Shown one piece after another: positions 16,221 through 25,604 of a stretch of DNA of 64,000 nucleotides. The notes beneath the pieces were generated by a model that worked only from the letters and a program-made list of their open reading frames with translations, had not been told where the DNA came from and did no database searches. Location of the stretch: contig NZ_RHFG01000011.1 in NCBI RefSeq assembly GCF_004745485.1, positions 1 to 64,000 on the forward strand, given 5' to 3'. Position 1 is the stretch's first letter. The number at the start of each line of letters is the position of its first letter. The stretch is from Brevibacterium sp. S22 (GTDB taxonomy: Bacteria; Actinomycetota; Actinomycetes; Actinomycetales; Brevibacteriaceae). Made by a program: the position numbers and the translations under genes.

Positions 16221-18377
16221 TCAGTTCAGGTGGCGAGGGATGCTCGCCGAGGTAGCTCGAGAGTGGAATCGCTTTCCGTCGAGGTAGGCGACGAGTTCGT
16301 TGGTGACGAGGAAGCTGTCCTCGTCCCCGCGCATCGTCGACCGGGTGCGCAGTTCGACGTCCCATCCCGCATCGGCCGATGCGGTCGCGGCGGCCTGCGC
16401 GTGATTGGCACCGACCTCGAGTGCCGGACGTCGGTAGATGATCGTCCTTTCACACGTCGCCACGGGAGACCGCGGGTCGGCCTCATTTCGTGAGTAGGAG
16501 TCCCGCTCGTTGGTGTAGTAGAAGAGCCCGTCGCTGAGGTCGGTCTGCCAATCCTCGGTCACCGTCGTCACCGTGGCGCTGCGACCGACGAGGTCACACT
16601 CGAGCTCACGCGTCATCGGTGCACCGTCGGAATCGATGACCGACACCGGTGGGGTCGGCGGAGTGCCCAGCTGTGCGGTCACCTCCGCCGAGGTACGGCC
16701 ATCGTCGTCGACGGAGGCGACCGTGCGGATCGGCAACGTCAGTTCCGGCGTCGAGTCGACGGTGATGAGTGTGGTCTCCGGCGAGGGCCAGAGGTTGGGC
16801 CAGAAGCTCGCAGAGATGCTCAGGCGGAGCCGATGCCCGGGAGCGAATCGATGCGCTGTGGCCAACAGCGGGAAGTCGATGGTGACCGGCGTTCCCGGGG
16901 TCAGTGACTCAGGGTTTTCATGGCTCGAATGGTGGGTGAGATTGAACAGTCCGATCGTGACGAGCCGTGAGCTGCCGTCAGGAGCGACATCGCACAGGCG
17001 TACTGCGATGACTCCGCGGTCGCGGTCGGAGGTCAGCGTTGCGCGCACATTGGGAGTCCCGACGATCTCCAGACCGTTCTCGACGTCCCAGTCACAGGTG
17101 TATGACCGGGCGTCATCGGCGGCCTGGTCTCCGGCCATTCCTGCGGCCTCGCCGAACTGGAGCCAGCTGCCTCCCTGGTAGCCCAGCAGCGCGGTGGAAG
17201 TGAGCGGGGCGCGGTCGGCGATCTGCGCCTCGGCGGCGGGCATCACGGTGTCCGCGATCTGCGGGCTCGGCCAGGTCGCCTCGGCGATCCACCGTCCCGG
17301 ACGGTGCACACGGTCGGAGAGGATGGGGGTGCTGTCGGGAACATAGGCGCGCAGCTGCGGCTGTTCGTCAACACCGTTGTCGATGCCGCTCATCCACTTG
17401 TCCCACCACCGGACGGCTTCGGAGATGAAGTCGATGCCAGGACCGGGAGCGGCCTGGTGAGGATAGTTGTGGGCCCAGGGGCCCAGCAGCGCATGAACCG
17501 CTGGGGATTCGGGATCGGTGCTCCGGCGACGATTCGCGTTGTCCATGAGTCGGAAGAGAGTGGTCCGGTATTCGTCGAGCAGTCCACCGACGGCCAGCAC
17601 GGGAACCTCGATGGCGTCCGGCGTTTCGCACACCGAAGCGTGTTTCCAGTAGTCGTCACGGCGCTGATGGCCGAGCCAATCTTCGATGTTGACAGGGGCT
17701 TCGTCGATGCGCCGCTTCCAGTCTTCCTGCCAGCCGTCGCCCATGATCGCAGGATCCTGTGGGCGGGCGTTGTAGGCCCACATCGTCGATGCCCAGGAGA
17801 GGATCTGGTCGCCGACGATGGTTCCGCCGTTGTAATGGACGTCGTCGGCGTAGCGGTCATCGGTGGAGCAGATGGTGATGACGGCGGCGAGTTCTGGTGG
17901 CTGCAGCGCGGCAAGCTGCAGGCCGTTGAATCCGCCCCACGATTTGCCGATGACACCGACCTTTCCGTTGCACCAGTCCTGTGCGGCGATCCATTTGAGC
18001 ACCTGCAGTCCGTCGTCGAGCTCCGTCGCCGAGTACTCGTCGGTCATGACCCCAGTCGAGTCACCGCAGCCGCGCAGATCGACGCGAACGCTGGCGTAGC
18101 CGGCACGGGCGAACTCCGGGTGGATCGTGTCATCACGACCGGCGGTCATATCATTCTTGCGGTATGGAATGTACTCAAGAACAGCGGGAACAGCTTCGTC
18201 ACCGAGATCTTCGGGCAACCAGATTCGAGCAGCGAGTTCGACTCCATCGCTCAGGGCGATGCGTGTATGTTTGATGATTCGAACCGGTCGAGGATCTTCG
18301 CGGTACCGGTCGGCCGGGGCGAGCGATTCGGTTTGTGTGTCGTCGGGAAGTGCGGAGTTCTCAGTATTCGATGACAT
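16221..18377 (-). CDS. CocE/NonD-family alpha/beta hydrolase (X-Pro dipeptidyl-peptidase-like)
   Basis: About 718 residues from the chosen ATG 18377; an earlier TTG at 18425 would add 16 residues but has no binding site. Residues 30-330 form the S15 catalytic domain with the nucleophile elbow GKSWGG near residue 143. The C-terminal half is the jelly-roll domain of the CocE family. Members hydrolyse acyl esters or amides, including cocaine esterase and glutaryl-acylase. No signal peptide is seen. It is the first gene of the unit that continues into the OpuC-type importer 6 bases later, so it may release or process the solute imported by that system. That link is inferred. Confidence 0.85.
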   Translation of the reverse strand: MSSNTENSALPDDTQTESLAPADRYREDPRPVRIIKHTRIALSDGVELAARIWLPEDLGDEAVPAVLEYIPYRKNDMTAGRDDTIHPEFARAGYASVRVDLRGCGDSTGVMTDEYSATELDDGLQVLKWIAAQDWCNGKVGVIGKSWGGFNGLQLAALQPPELAAVITICSTDDRYADDVHYNGGTIVGDQILSWASTMWAYNARPQDPAIMGDGWQEDWKRRIDEAPVNIEDWLGHQRRDDYWKHASVCETPDAIEVPVLAVGGLLDEYRTTLFRLMDNANRRRSTDPESPAVHALLGPWAHNYPHQAAPGPGIDFISEAVRWWDKWMSGIDNGVDEQPQLRAYVPDSTPILSDRVHRPGRWIAEATWPSPQIADTVMPAAEAQIADRAPLTSTALLGYQGGSWLQFGEAAGMAGDQAADDARSYTCDWDVENGLEIVGTPNVRATLTSDRDRGVIAVRLCDVAPDGSSRLVTIGLFNLTHHSSHENPESLTPGTPVTIDFPLLATAHRFAPGHRLRLSISASFWPNLWPSPETTLITVDSTPELTLPIRTVASVDDDGRTSAEVTAQLGTPPTPPVSVIDSDGAPMTRELECDLVGRSATVTTVTEDWQTDLSDGLFYYTNERDSYSRNEADPRSPVATCERTIIYRRPALEVGANHAQAAATASADAGWDVELRTRSTMRGDEDSFLVTNELVAYLDGKRFHSRATSASIPRHLN

Positions 18378-18451
18378 AGCATTCCAGTCTAGGGACGCTC
18401 CTGCACCGCCGTTCAGTTCGTTCAAAGGCTGAGATGCTGATCACAAAACTC

Positions 18452-18499
18452 CCGCGGATCCGCAAGCTGAATCGGCGCACCAGCCGATCCGTCCCGCGG
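18452..18499. repeat. Interrupted hairpin sharing its core with the one at 6818-6857
   Basis: An inner stem ATCGGC (18471-18476) / GCCGAT (18483-18488) with loop GCACCA is flanked by CCGCGG at both ends (18452-18457 and 18494-18499). The right arm, loop and outer CCGCGG closely follow the perfect hairpin at 6818-6857. It lies between divergent genes, so it cannot be a terminator for either of them in the usual sense. Confidence 0.55.
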
Positions 18500-18549
18500 C
18501 TATTATTGGGACCATCACCGTGTGACCTGACAGAGGAAGTGGGACTGCC

Positions 18550-19473
18550 ATGGCCAAGCTGACAAAGATGGTCTCAGCCATCGGGTCCCTCAAGGACCTC
18601 AATTCTGCCCGTGCCGAGTTCGATGATGCCTCGAAGACCATCCCCGCCGAGGCTGCCTTCCCACCCGCAGACATCCGTCCAACTGCGGACGATTCCCGCA
18701 CCCTGATGCTTCGGGTGACGAATCCGGGAAACTTCGCCGAGGAGGCCCCGCGGGCATCGAGACAAGGTGACACGTTCGCGGTCATCCACGTTCCTGCATC
18801 AAACGATTTCGCCGCGGTACTCGTGTTCAATCCCGCGACGCAGATCGAGTCGGGACAGACGTTCGGTTCCATCGCCGACGAGGGCGGGTGGCCGGTCATC
18901 GTCGCCATGGCCGAGGAGTACCTCGGCATCCGCATCGATCACGTCGCACAGCTGGAATCAGACGCACTCGGTCGAGTCATCGACGAACTCGGCGGCCTCC
19001 AGGTCTATAGCCGTACTGCATTCAGCGCGGCCGGAACCGACTTCGTCGAAGGCACGAACAACCTCGACGGCTCGGCGGCCCAGGTCTTCACCGCGGCGGA
19101 CCCGGTCGATGATTCGGGCCAGACCCGCACCCGTAACCAGCGCGCGGTGCTCCGGGCGCTCATTCAGGCGCTCAAGTCAGGCGGGTTGGTCAAGGACCCG
19201 AACAAGGGCGCCGCCGTCCTCGGTCACTTTGCCTCTGGCATTCAGCACAACGCCGAGCTGACCACGGTCGAACTCGGCAAGATCGCCAACAGCCTCCGCA
19301 CCCTGCAGTCGGATGACATCGCGGTGGTCACCGTGCCCACGAACTCGCGCCGAGAGGACGACGGCGCGGTCAGCATCGACTTCGATCCCGAGGCGGTACC
19401 GGCGCTAAAGAACTCTCTGGCCAGCAACGACCTTCCGGAGTTCTCCCGCTACCTCGTCTCTCTGGGCTACTGA
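18550..19473 (+). CDS. LCP (LytR-CpsA-Psr)-like protein, soluble and degenerate
   Basis: A 307-residue protein with an LCP-type domain from about residue 55. It keeps the pattern LGIRIDHVAQLESDALGRVI, then DELGGLQVYS, LDGSAAQVFT and the late D-x-R-x-x-RNQR motif (DSGQTRTRNQRAVLRAL). LCP enzymes move lipid-linked glycopolymers to peptidoglycan outside the cell. This protein lacks the N-terminal membrane helix entirely. The usual Ser-x-Pro-Arg-Asp motif that contacts the pyrophosphate is replaced by VFNPATQ. It is therefore probably not an active ligase and may be a cytoplasmic lipid-binding or regulatory relative. It stands alone with a good GAGGAAG site. Confidence 0.7.
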   Translation: MAKLTKMVSAIGSLKDLNSARAEFDDASKTIPAEAAFPPADIRPTADDSRTLMLRVTNPGNFAEEAPRASRQGDTFAVIHVPASNDFAAVLVFNPATQIESGQTFGSIADEGGWPVIVAMAEEYLGIRIDHVAQLESDALGRVIDELGGLQVYSRTAFSAAGTDFVEGTNNLDGSAAQVFTAADPVDDSGQTRTRNQRAVLRALIQALKSGGLVKDPNKGAAVLGHFASGIQHNAELTTVELGKIANSLRTLQSDDIAVVTVPTNSRREDDGAVSIDFDPEAVPALKNSLASNDLPEFSRYLVSLGY

Positions 19474-19612
19474 CTTCTACCTAGCTCTTCATCCTCCTGC
19501 CTAGTTCTTCATCATCACCAGCATCAGGGCTCAGCTTGCCGCACGGCCCCTAGACCGTGGACTTCGTGAACGTTCGGTCAATGCGGGGACGAGCAACTTA
19601 GCGGCCCACAGT

Positions 19613-19786
19613 CTAGTCGGCCGTAGCTCGAAGCCCCCCGAGGGGTATCGGAGTTCTATCGAGTAACAGATGAAGGACATCGGCATCCCCTCGCAAAGCA
19701 CCATCGGGAACGTCTTTGACCGTTAACTCGTTCGCTGACGGCCCTACGAGTGAGTCGCCGAGGATGTCGACCGCAGGCGTTGCCAT
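19613..19786 (-). CDS. Possible 57-codon ORF, unknown
   Basis: Starts at ATG 19786 and reads MATPAVDILGDSLVGPSANE and on through a balanced, non-repetitive composition to a TAG at 19613-19615. It lies just after a decayed gene on the same strand. I recognise no family. It may be a separate small gene or the last part of the same broken gene. Confidence 0.25.
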   Translation of the reverse strand: MATPAVDILGDSLVGPSANELTVKDVPDGALRGDADVLHLLLDRTPIPLGGLRATAD

Positions 19787-19792
19787 ATCGGC

Positions 19793-20163
19793 TCAGCGAT
19801 TCCAGCCACACGTTCCGAACGAGATGCTGAGGGTGCCAGTGAAGCCTGTGGCAACGACGAACTTCTTCAGACGCTTGAGGTCGTCTGGGGTGACGACGGT
19901 AACCTTCTCGCCACGTCTGGGCTTCGCTCATGATGTTTTCCAATATGCTCGCCAGTCGAGACCATCGCCGCCGAACCGCAGTGCGGGGGACCAGGCCAGC
20001 GAGCTGTACATCTAGCCTATACGTCTCCGGGTCGAGACGCGGATCTGGCAGTTCCGTCACCTCGAATGTGATCCCCTGATTCTCGGACCAAATTAGCTCG
20101 CGGGGCCTTTTTGATTTTGCTGGAGTCACCGCTGACTGCCGACCTGAGCTGCTGCTCAGACAT
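19793..20163 (-). pseudogene. Decayed gene remnant with frameshifts, unknown family
   Basis: From ATG 20163 the minus strand gives MSEQQLRSAVSGDSSKIKKA, then after a frame change ITFEVTELPDPRLDPETYRL, after another SSLAWSPALRFGGDGLDWRA ending in a TGA, and finally GEKVTVVTPDDLKRLKKFVV continuing to a TGA at 19793-19795. Each piece has normal protein composition, but no single frame spans them. This is best explained by a broken gene. I do not recognise the family. Confidence 0.35.
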
Positions 20164-20467
20164 AGTCGTAGTCGGGCTCGAGAGCAGATACTGTGCGGAT
20201 GGCCAAATCGCCGATGCGGCATAAGCCGTATTCCGCCTCTGCTCAGCGTCAACAGCTGCAATCTGCTTGCGCAGATACTTGCTTCAGCCAAAACCAGTGA
20301 CTCCAACCCTGGTGCCGCATATTGTTTCACTCGTACCGCCATCACCACCGTCAGATGCTCGACCCTGATCTGGTCACTGCGTCGGCGCGTAGCCCTCAAA
20401 CTGTTAGGATGCCGGTAACCGTTTCTGGTGCGAATGACAGACTCTCAATAGATCAGAGGGCCGAAGT

Positions 20468-21346
20468 GTGATTTTAAGCGACGATGCGATACCCATGCGC
20501 TGGTGGGACTACACGAGGAACTTCGGCGACCTGCTTGGTCCGTGGCTCGTTCAACGAATGTCCGGCAGAGACATCAAGTGGGTTCCCCGCCATGAGCCGC
20601 ACTACATCACCGTAGGCTCCATTCTGGGCCACGTCCGGCCGTCCAGCGTCGTGTGGGGCGTCGGCTCCTTCGGCAGTGAAGGCGAGAAGAAGGTGACGAC
20701 CGGAAACAGGTATTTGGCCACCAGAGGGCCCCTGACAAGGGCTCGGCTGGAGATGTACAAGCAATCGTCCCCTCGCAACTATGGAGATCCGGCCCTGCTG
20801 GTCCCGGACCATCACCCGGCCTCTACTCAGCAGGACAGCAAGGTCGGTCTGATACTTCGGTGGTCGGAACGCGTGCGCAAACGGAATTTCGACGTCGACG
20901 GCGTACGCGTCATCGACCTGGAGACGGACAGCATCGAGGACACCCTGGATGCCATCACCTCATGCGAAGTGATCATATCGACGTCACTGCACGGACTCAT
21001 TCTCGCCGATGCTTACGGCATCCCCAACGCTTGGTTGATCGCAGACACCGGGTACGGCAAAGAGCACAAATTCTGGGACTACCTGCTTTCGGTCCGGAAG
21101 GAACGAGAACCGGTCGAAGCGGACATCACCGAAAAGGGAATGACCGTCAGCTCGTTCATGAATAGATTCTCCTTTGACGATCGCCCGATGAAGATCGACC
21201 TCGAGGCATTGAAAGCTTCCAATCCGTTCACCGGGAACTCGCCTCGGATCGCCGAAGCTGAGAAGGTCGCACTGACAGGAGCGGAAGAGATGGCCGCTCA
21301 AGGCCGCGTGGACCGGAAGAGCCTCCAGCCGCGCTACCTCAAGTAG
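20468..21346 (+). CDS. Polysaccharide pyruvyl transferase family protein
   Basis: A 292-residue protein with the family pattern: NFGDLLGPWLV near the start, RGPLTRARL, NYGDPALLVP in the middle and STSLHGLILADAYGIPNAWL near residue 175. These enzymes (CsaB, WcfO, ExoV types) transfer pyruvate from phosphoenolpyruvate to a sugar or polyol to make an acetal. GTG 20468 follows AGAGG. It is the first gene of the plus-strand arm of the glycopolymer locus and precedes two polymerase genes, which suggests it decorates the polymer. Confidence 0.85.
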   Translation: MILSDDAIPMRWWDYTRNFGDLLGPWLVQRMSGRDIKWVPRHEPHYITVGSILGHVRPSSVVWGVGSFGSEGEKKVTTGNRYLATRGPLTRARLEMYKQSSPRNYGDPALLVPDHHPASTQQDSKVGLILRWSERVRKRNFDVDGVRVIDLETDSIEDTLDAITSCEVIISTSLHGLILADAYGIPNAWLIADTGYGKEHKFWDYLLSVRKEREPVEADITEKGMTVSSFMNRFSFDDRPMKIDLEALKASNPFTGNSPRIAEAEKVALTGAEEMAAQGRVDRKSLQPRYLK

Positions 21347-21746
21347 CGCTTGAGCTTCCCACTCGATCTGGTCACACGGACTGCCGGAGATGCCCAGCCT
21401 CATGGCCCTTCTGGTGCCGGTGGCCTTCGGTCCCAACTCAGCCCTGCTGCCACTCGGCCCCATCACAGCCCTGCTGCGTGAACGCGATGTCGGAGCACCT
21501 GACTGACCTAGGCATGGACCGCATTCAGCGCCGAATCTCTGGTCGGAAGCTGACGAACGGCTTTGTTCTCCGAGCAGTGCGCTGATCGGAGTTGGCCTCG
21601 TCCCACTCGGCATCCTCGCCGATCCGCACGAAACATGTCATCGCCGGAATGAAGAAAGAGACGAAACGTTAGAATCGCATGGAACCCGATTCCAAACGGC
21701 CGCAACCGGACGGCAACCGTGATCACCCCAGCCGAAAGCACCAGCT
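21347..21746. other. 400-bp gap, no convincing gene
   Basis: A short plus-strand frame (from ATG 21391, MPSLMALLVPVAFGPNSALL, stop at about 21505) has a near-repeated AGCCCTGCTG sequence but no binding site or known family. The promoter of the following fusion gene is probably here; I found only TAGAAT at about 21670 without a good -35 box. Confidence 0.4.
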
Positions 21747-24700
21747 ATGACAAATGAGGACTCGCCCGTCACGATGTGGACGATGACTGGAACCCGCTTG
21801 GGAAGCTTTCTTGAGCACCGCGGCCAACTCGAAGCGGCCCTCTCGATCTATCGACGCACATGTTCCTCTCCGCCCACGCCTGGGGAGACGTTCGCCATCG
21901 GAAACTGCCTCTATCGGCTTGAACGATACAACGACGCCCTGCCTCTTCTCAGGACCTCCGCCCACGCAAGCGGGGCCACCGCTCAGCACATCAATCGATA
22001 TCTCAATGCCGTCGACTATGTAGGGGACTACGTGGGCGAACTCGACGAAGTGGGTGACGATTCCTCGCTCCGACCGCAACTGTTAAAACGATACGCCAGG
22101 CATCTGGAGAGGTCAGGCAACACCGAAACTGCGCTGGCCATATATCTGGCCTCCGACCAGTCCGACGATATCGACGTCCTCGACAAAATCTATGAGCTGA
22201 CCCCTTCCTCAGCGCCTGTCTGGCAACGCTTGGAACGGCACAACGCAACCGCTGTCCACCACCAACGGGACCCTGAGTGGCTGCGAAGGCGCGGAGAGTT
22301 GCTGTTCGAAGCTCACAAATTCTCTCAAGCAGGAGAGGTGTATGCCCAGCTGCTGGCGATAGACGATTCATCTTCATGGGACTCCTATAACGCGGGAATC
22401 AGCTTTGAGCTGGCGGGAGCACCCGCCTTTCAGAATCATTACGAACTCGCACGGAAACGCGATTCCTCGCTTGACGCCCAGACATATGGCATAGGTGTCT
22501 TCCACGAGAAGGCGCATCGTTACGAACGAGCCGGTCACGCATATCGGGCCCAAGCCGAGAAGACAATCTCTCCGTCGACCCGCACAGAGGTGCTGCGTCG
22601 AGCTGCGCTGGCATTCCAAGGCGCCTTCAATCTGAAAGAAGCGGAATCGGACGTCCTGCGGGCCATCGCACTGCGGCCTCGGAAGGCCGAGTTGCACGCT
22701 TTGCTTGCACTCAATTCCTATCTGCTCAATGAGTTCTCGGACGCAGCAGCCTCTGCTGCTCGGGCCCGGCAACTCGGTGACGCCAGCGCAGAGGTCAAGA
22801 ATCTACACTTCCTCAGCTGTGTCGGTACTGGGGACTTCGAAGGTGCGGTATTGTCCTTCCTCGACACGAGTATCGAAGCCCTTCTTGCCACGTTCGACAG
22901 GGTCCCTGACGATGGAGAATCAACTCTGGAAGCGATCAACACGCCAGAGGATCTCCCGGACATCGAGGCACATCGCCAATGGTCCCAGGTTCTGCTCGAC
23001 GCAGGACACACAGCTGCCTCCGCCGATGTCCTGACGAGCGGCATGGAACGCTATCAGGCGCACTTCGAACGTGCGGACGCGCTTAAGGCCGCCCGGGCGT
23101 TGCTAGCAACGGGCCGAGCCGAAAACGCGGCCCGCGTCATCCTCCAGTCGCTTCGCCACACCGATCCCGTCCCGAAGATCTATGACAATCCGAAAGTCCC
23201 AGGTCTGGGTACGATCTTTATGTATCGGGCGTGGCTGGACACCGAACCCGTTCGACCGAAGGACATCCTATTCGAGTCCAATCTCGGCCTGTCAATCGAC
23301 TGCAACCCGCTGGCTATCTACCGCCATATCCGTGACAACGAACCCAATGAATACACGTTCTACTGGGCTGTCGACAAGCAGGCAGCCGTCCCGACCGATG
23401 TCTGGCAGGACCCAAACACCATAATCGTCCGGAAAAACTCATCGCGCTACGTCAAGCTGCTTGCAACTGCCGGTTACCTGGTGAACAATTCAACTTTTCC
23501 TACCTACTATGTCCGCCGGAACGACCAGCAGTATCTGATGACCTGGCATGGCACGCCATTCAAGACGCTCGGGAAAGATCAACCCGAGATTCTCGGCCAT
23601 GCGAATATGTCCAGAAATCTCCTCCAGGCCTCTATCGTGCTGCATCCCAACAGTCACACGCAGCGTGTCCTCATGGAGAGCTGCGACGTCGCTGCGATCG
23701 CAACGGCACAGTCCGTGATCACGGGCTATCCCCGCAACGACGCTCTCACCTCCCGTACTGTAGGGACCAGACGGGACAGCGAGAAGCCGTTCGCCCTCTA
23801 TGCTCCGACGTGGAAGCCCGACACGGAATTGGCTGACCAAGCAGCTTCTGTCACCGAGGTGGTCAAGACTTTCAAAGCTCATGGATACGATGTCGCAGTT
23901 CGAGCCCATCACTACGTGGAAACGAAGCTCGCAGAACTCGCCCCGGACGTCAGCACCGTACCGAGGGACGTTCCGACGAATGACATCTTGCCCCAAGTCG
24001 ACGTGTTGGTCACTGACTATTCGAGCATCTACTTCGATTTCGCCGTTCTGCGTAGGCCGATCATCTTCTACGTACCCGATTGGTGTGGCTACACGTCTGC
24101 TCGCGGAGCCTACTTCGCGGAGGACCACCTTCCGGGACTCGTCTGCCGGACTTATGCGGAGCTGCAGCGGGCACCGGTGCGGCTGGAGACGCGCCCTGAC
24201 GAGGCCAGACCATCAGAAGCGTTTATCAAGGAGTTCGCCCCGTCGGACGACGGACAGGCAAGTGCCCGCGCAGCTGACCTGCTGCTCAGAGGGGACCATT
24301 GGGACATCGCCTCCGCCTCCGGCGCGACACCGAAGAAGGTATTATTTCGACAAAGCTTCATCCCTAATGGGATGACCTCGTCTTTCGTCAATCTGGCACG
24401 TTCTCTGCCCCGCGAGAAGTATCGTCCGTTCGCACTCACCGACGCAGTGGCAGCGCACTCAGACAAGGCGCGGGGCGAGATGGTCAGGTCGCTGCCACCC
24501 GATATCGGTGTCATCGGTCGAATCGGACGGCATGCCGTCTCGCGCAAGGAGCACCTCGCGCTCCACGCCATCTCCGGCGACTCTTCAGCGATCAGTGACG
24601 AAGCAAGGCGCATCCGCAGGGAGGCGTTCGAGTTCGAGGCTTCACGAGTGACAGGAGACGCCCAATTCGACGAAGTCATCGAATACGACGGCTATTCCTC

Positions 24701-25508
24701 GTTCATGGCCAATGTGGTTTTGGGACATGCCAAACGCACGCGGGTCACTGGCCTCCTTCTCCATTCGGACCTCAAACGCGAAGCGGCTCTGCGGTTTCCC
24801 GAAATCTACCGAATCGTCGACCAGATTTCCGACTTCGATCGCGTCGCCGCAGTCTCACCATCGCTGGCCGCGATCAACGAGGACGGGCTGCAGTCCCTCG
24901 GTGCGGGACAGTCAGTAATCGGTCATGTCCGGAACATCATCGACACCAATTCGATGACCAAGCAGGCTGCGGAACCAATTGCTCCTGACCTGCAAGGATT
25001 CGTGGAAGATTCCGACGATCTGATCGTCTCCCTTGGCCGGCTCTCCCCGGAGAAGAATCTCGCAGACACGATTCGCGCCTTCGCGAAGGTGCAGAGGGAC
25101 CGCTCCGACGCTCGCCTCCTCATCGTCGGGGACGGTCCGGAACGGGCGAAGCTGAGTGTCTTGGCGAACTCGCTGCTGCCCGAAGGGTCTTTCAGGTTCG
25201 CCGGTCACCGTAGCAACCCCTTCCCCTACCTGGCAGCCGCAGACGCACTCGTCATGTCGTCATTCCACGAGGGACAGCCGATGGTCATCCTGGAAGCACT
25301 GGCGCTGGACACCCCCACCGTAGCGATGCACATTCCGTCGCTCTCCGAGTTCGAAGACCTGTCCGGAGTCGTCGTCTCCGACTTCAACGTCGATTCGCTC
25401 GCAGCGAAGATCGGCTCGGTACTCTCAAATCCGCCTGCCGTCGATTTCGACCCAGCGGCATATGTCGAGGCAGCCCTCAGCGAATTCGACCTCACCTACG
25501 GACAGTGA
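21747..25508 (+). CDS. TPR - CDP-glycerol:poly(polyol phosphate) polymerase - GT4 fusion protein
   Basis: A 1253-residue protein with three parts. Residues 1-470 are helical repeats of TPR type. Residues about 500-850 are a Glyphos_transf (TagF/TagB) domain, with TWHGTPFKTLG near 598, YAPTW and TDYSSIYFDFAVLRRPIIFY near 755, as in teichoic acid polymerases that transfer glycerol- or ribitol-phosphate from the CDP-linked form. Residues 866-1253 are a GT4/GT-B glycosyltransferase with LGRLSPEKN (about 1095), GDGPER and the donor-binding EGQPMVILEALALDTPTVA. It should add polyol phosphate and a sugar to the same chain. No membrane helix is seen. The next polymerase gene follows about 100 bases later. 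Confidence 0.85.
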   Translation: MTNEDSPVTMWTMTGTRLGSFLEHRGQLEAALSIYRRTCSSPPTPGETFAIGNCLYRLERYNDALPLLRTSAHASGATAQHINRYLNAVDYVGDYVGELDEVGDDSSLRPQLLKRYARHLERSGNTETALAIYLASDQSDDIDVLDKIYELTPSSAPVWQRLERHNATAVHHQRDPEWLRRRGELLFEAHKFSQAGEVYAQLLAIDDSSSWDSYNAGISFELAGAPAFQNHYELARKRDSSLDAQTYGIGVFHEKAHRYERAGHAYRAQAEKTISPSTRTEVLRRAALAFQGAFNLKEAESDVLRAIALRPRKAELHALLALNSYLLNEFSDAAASAARARQLGDASAEVKNLHFLSCVGTGDFEGAVLSFLDTSIEALLATFDRVPDDGESTLEAINTPEDLPDIEAHRQWSQVLLDAGHTAASADVLTSGMERYQAHFERADALKAARALLATGRAENAARVILQSLRHTDPVPKIYDNPKVPGLGTIFMYRAWLDTEPVRPKDILFESNLGLSIDCNPLAIYRHIRDNEPNEYTFYWAVDKQAAVPTDVWQDPNTIIVRKNSSRYVKLLATAGYLVNNSTFPTYYVRRNDQQYLMTWHGTPFKTLGKDQPEILGHANMSRNLLQASIVLHPNSHTQRVLMESCDVAAIATAQSVITGYPRNDALTSRTVGTRRDSEKPFALYAPTWKPDTELADQAASVTEVVKTFKAHGYDVAVRAHHYVETKLAELAPDVSTVPRDVPTNDILPQVDVLVTDYSSIYFDFAVLRRPIIFYVPDWCGYTSARGAYFAEDHLPGLVCRTYAELQRAPVRLETRPDEARPSEAFIKEFAPSDDGQASARAADLLLRGDHWDIASASGATPKKVLFRQSFIPNGMTSSFVNLARSLPREKYRPFALTDAVAAHSDKARGEMVRSLPPDIGVIGRIGRHAVSRKEHLALHAISGDSSAISDEARRIRREAFEFEASRVTGDAQFDEVIEYDGYSSFMANVVLGHAKRTRVTGLLLHSDLKREAALRFPEIYRIVDQISDFDRVAAVSPSLAAINEDGLQSLGAGQSVIGHVRNIIDTNSMTKQAAEPIAPDLQGFVEDSDDLIVSLGRLSPEKNLADTIRAFAKVQRDRSDARLLIVGDGPERAKLSVLANSLLPEGSFRFAGHRSNPFPYLAAADALVMSSFHEGQPMVILEALALDTPTVAMHIPSLSEFEDLSGVVVSDFNVDSLAAKIGSVLSNPPAVDFDPAAYVEAALSEFDLTYGQ

Positions 25509-25604
25509 TGCCACTGTTTGCCAAAGGTCTTCGCCCGCGCACGAGCGCAGAACTCGTACGCAGCCGATCGGCGAATCCGACTGCTCTCGAATAAGGTGGA
25601 ATCT

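Larger units (their letters stand above)
19474..20467. other. 1-kb gap with decayed coding traces
   Basis: Between the LCP-like gene and the first glycopolymer gene. No intact gene was found. The minus strand between 19613 and 20163 carries short protein-like stretches in changing frames (see separate entries). The remainder, including 19474-19612 and 20164-20467, shows nothing I can name. Confidence 0.5.

Noticed and set aside
17304-18374. 356-codon open frame on the plus strand
   Set aside because: It is antisense to the CocE-type hydrolase, which has a clear catalytic motif.
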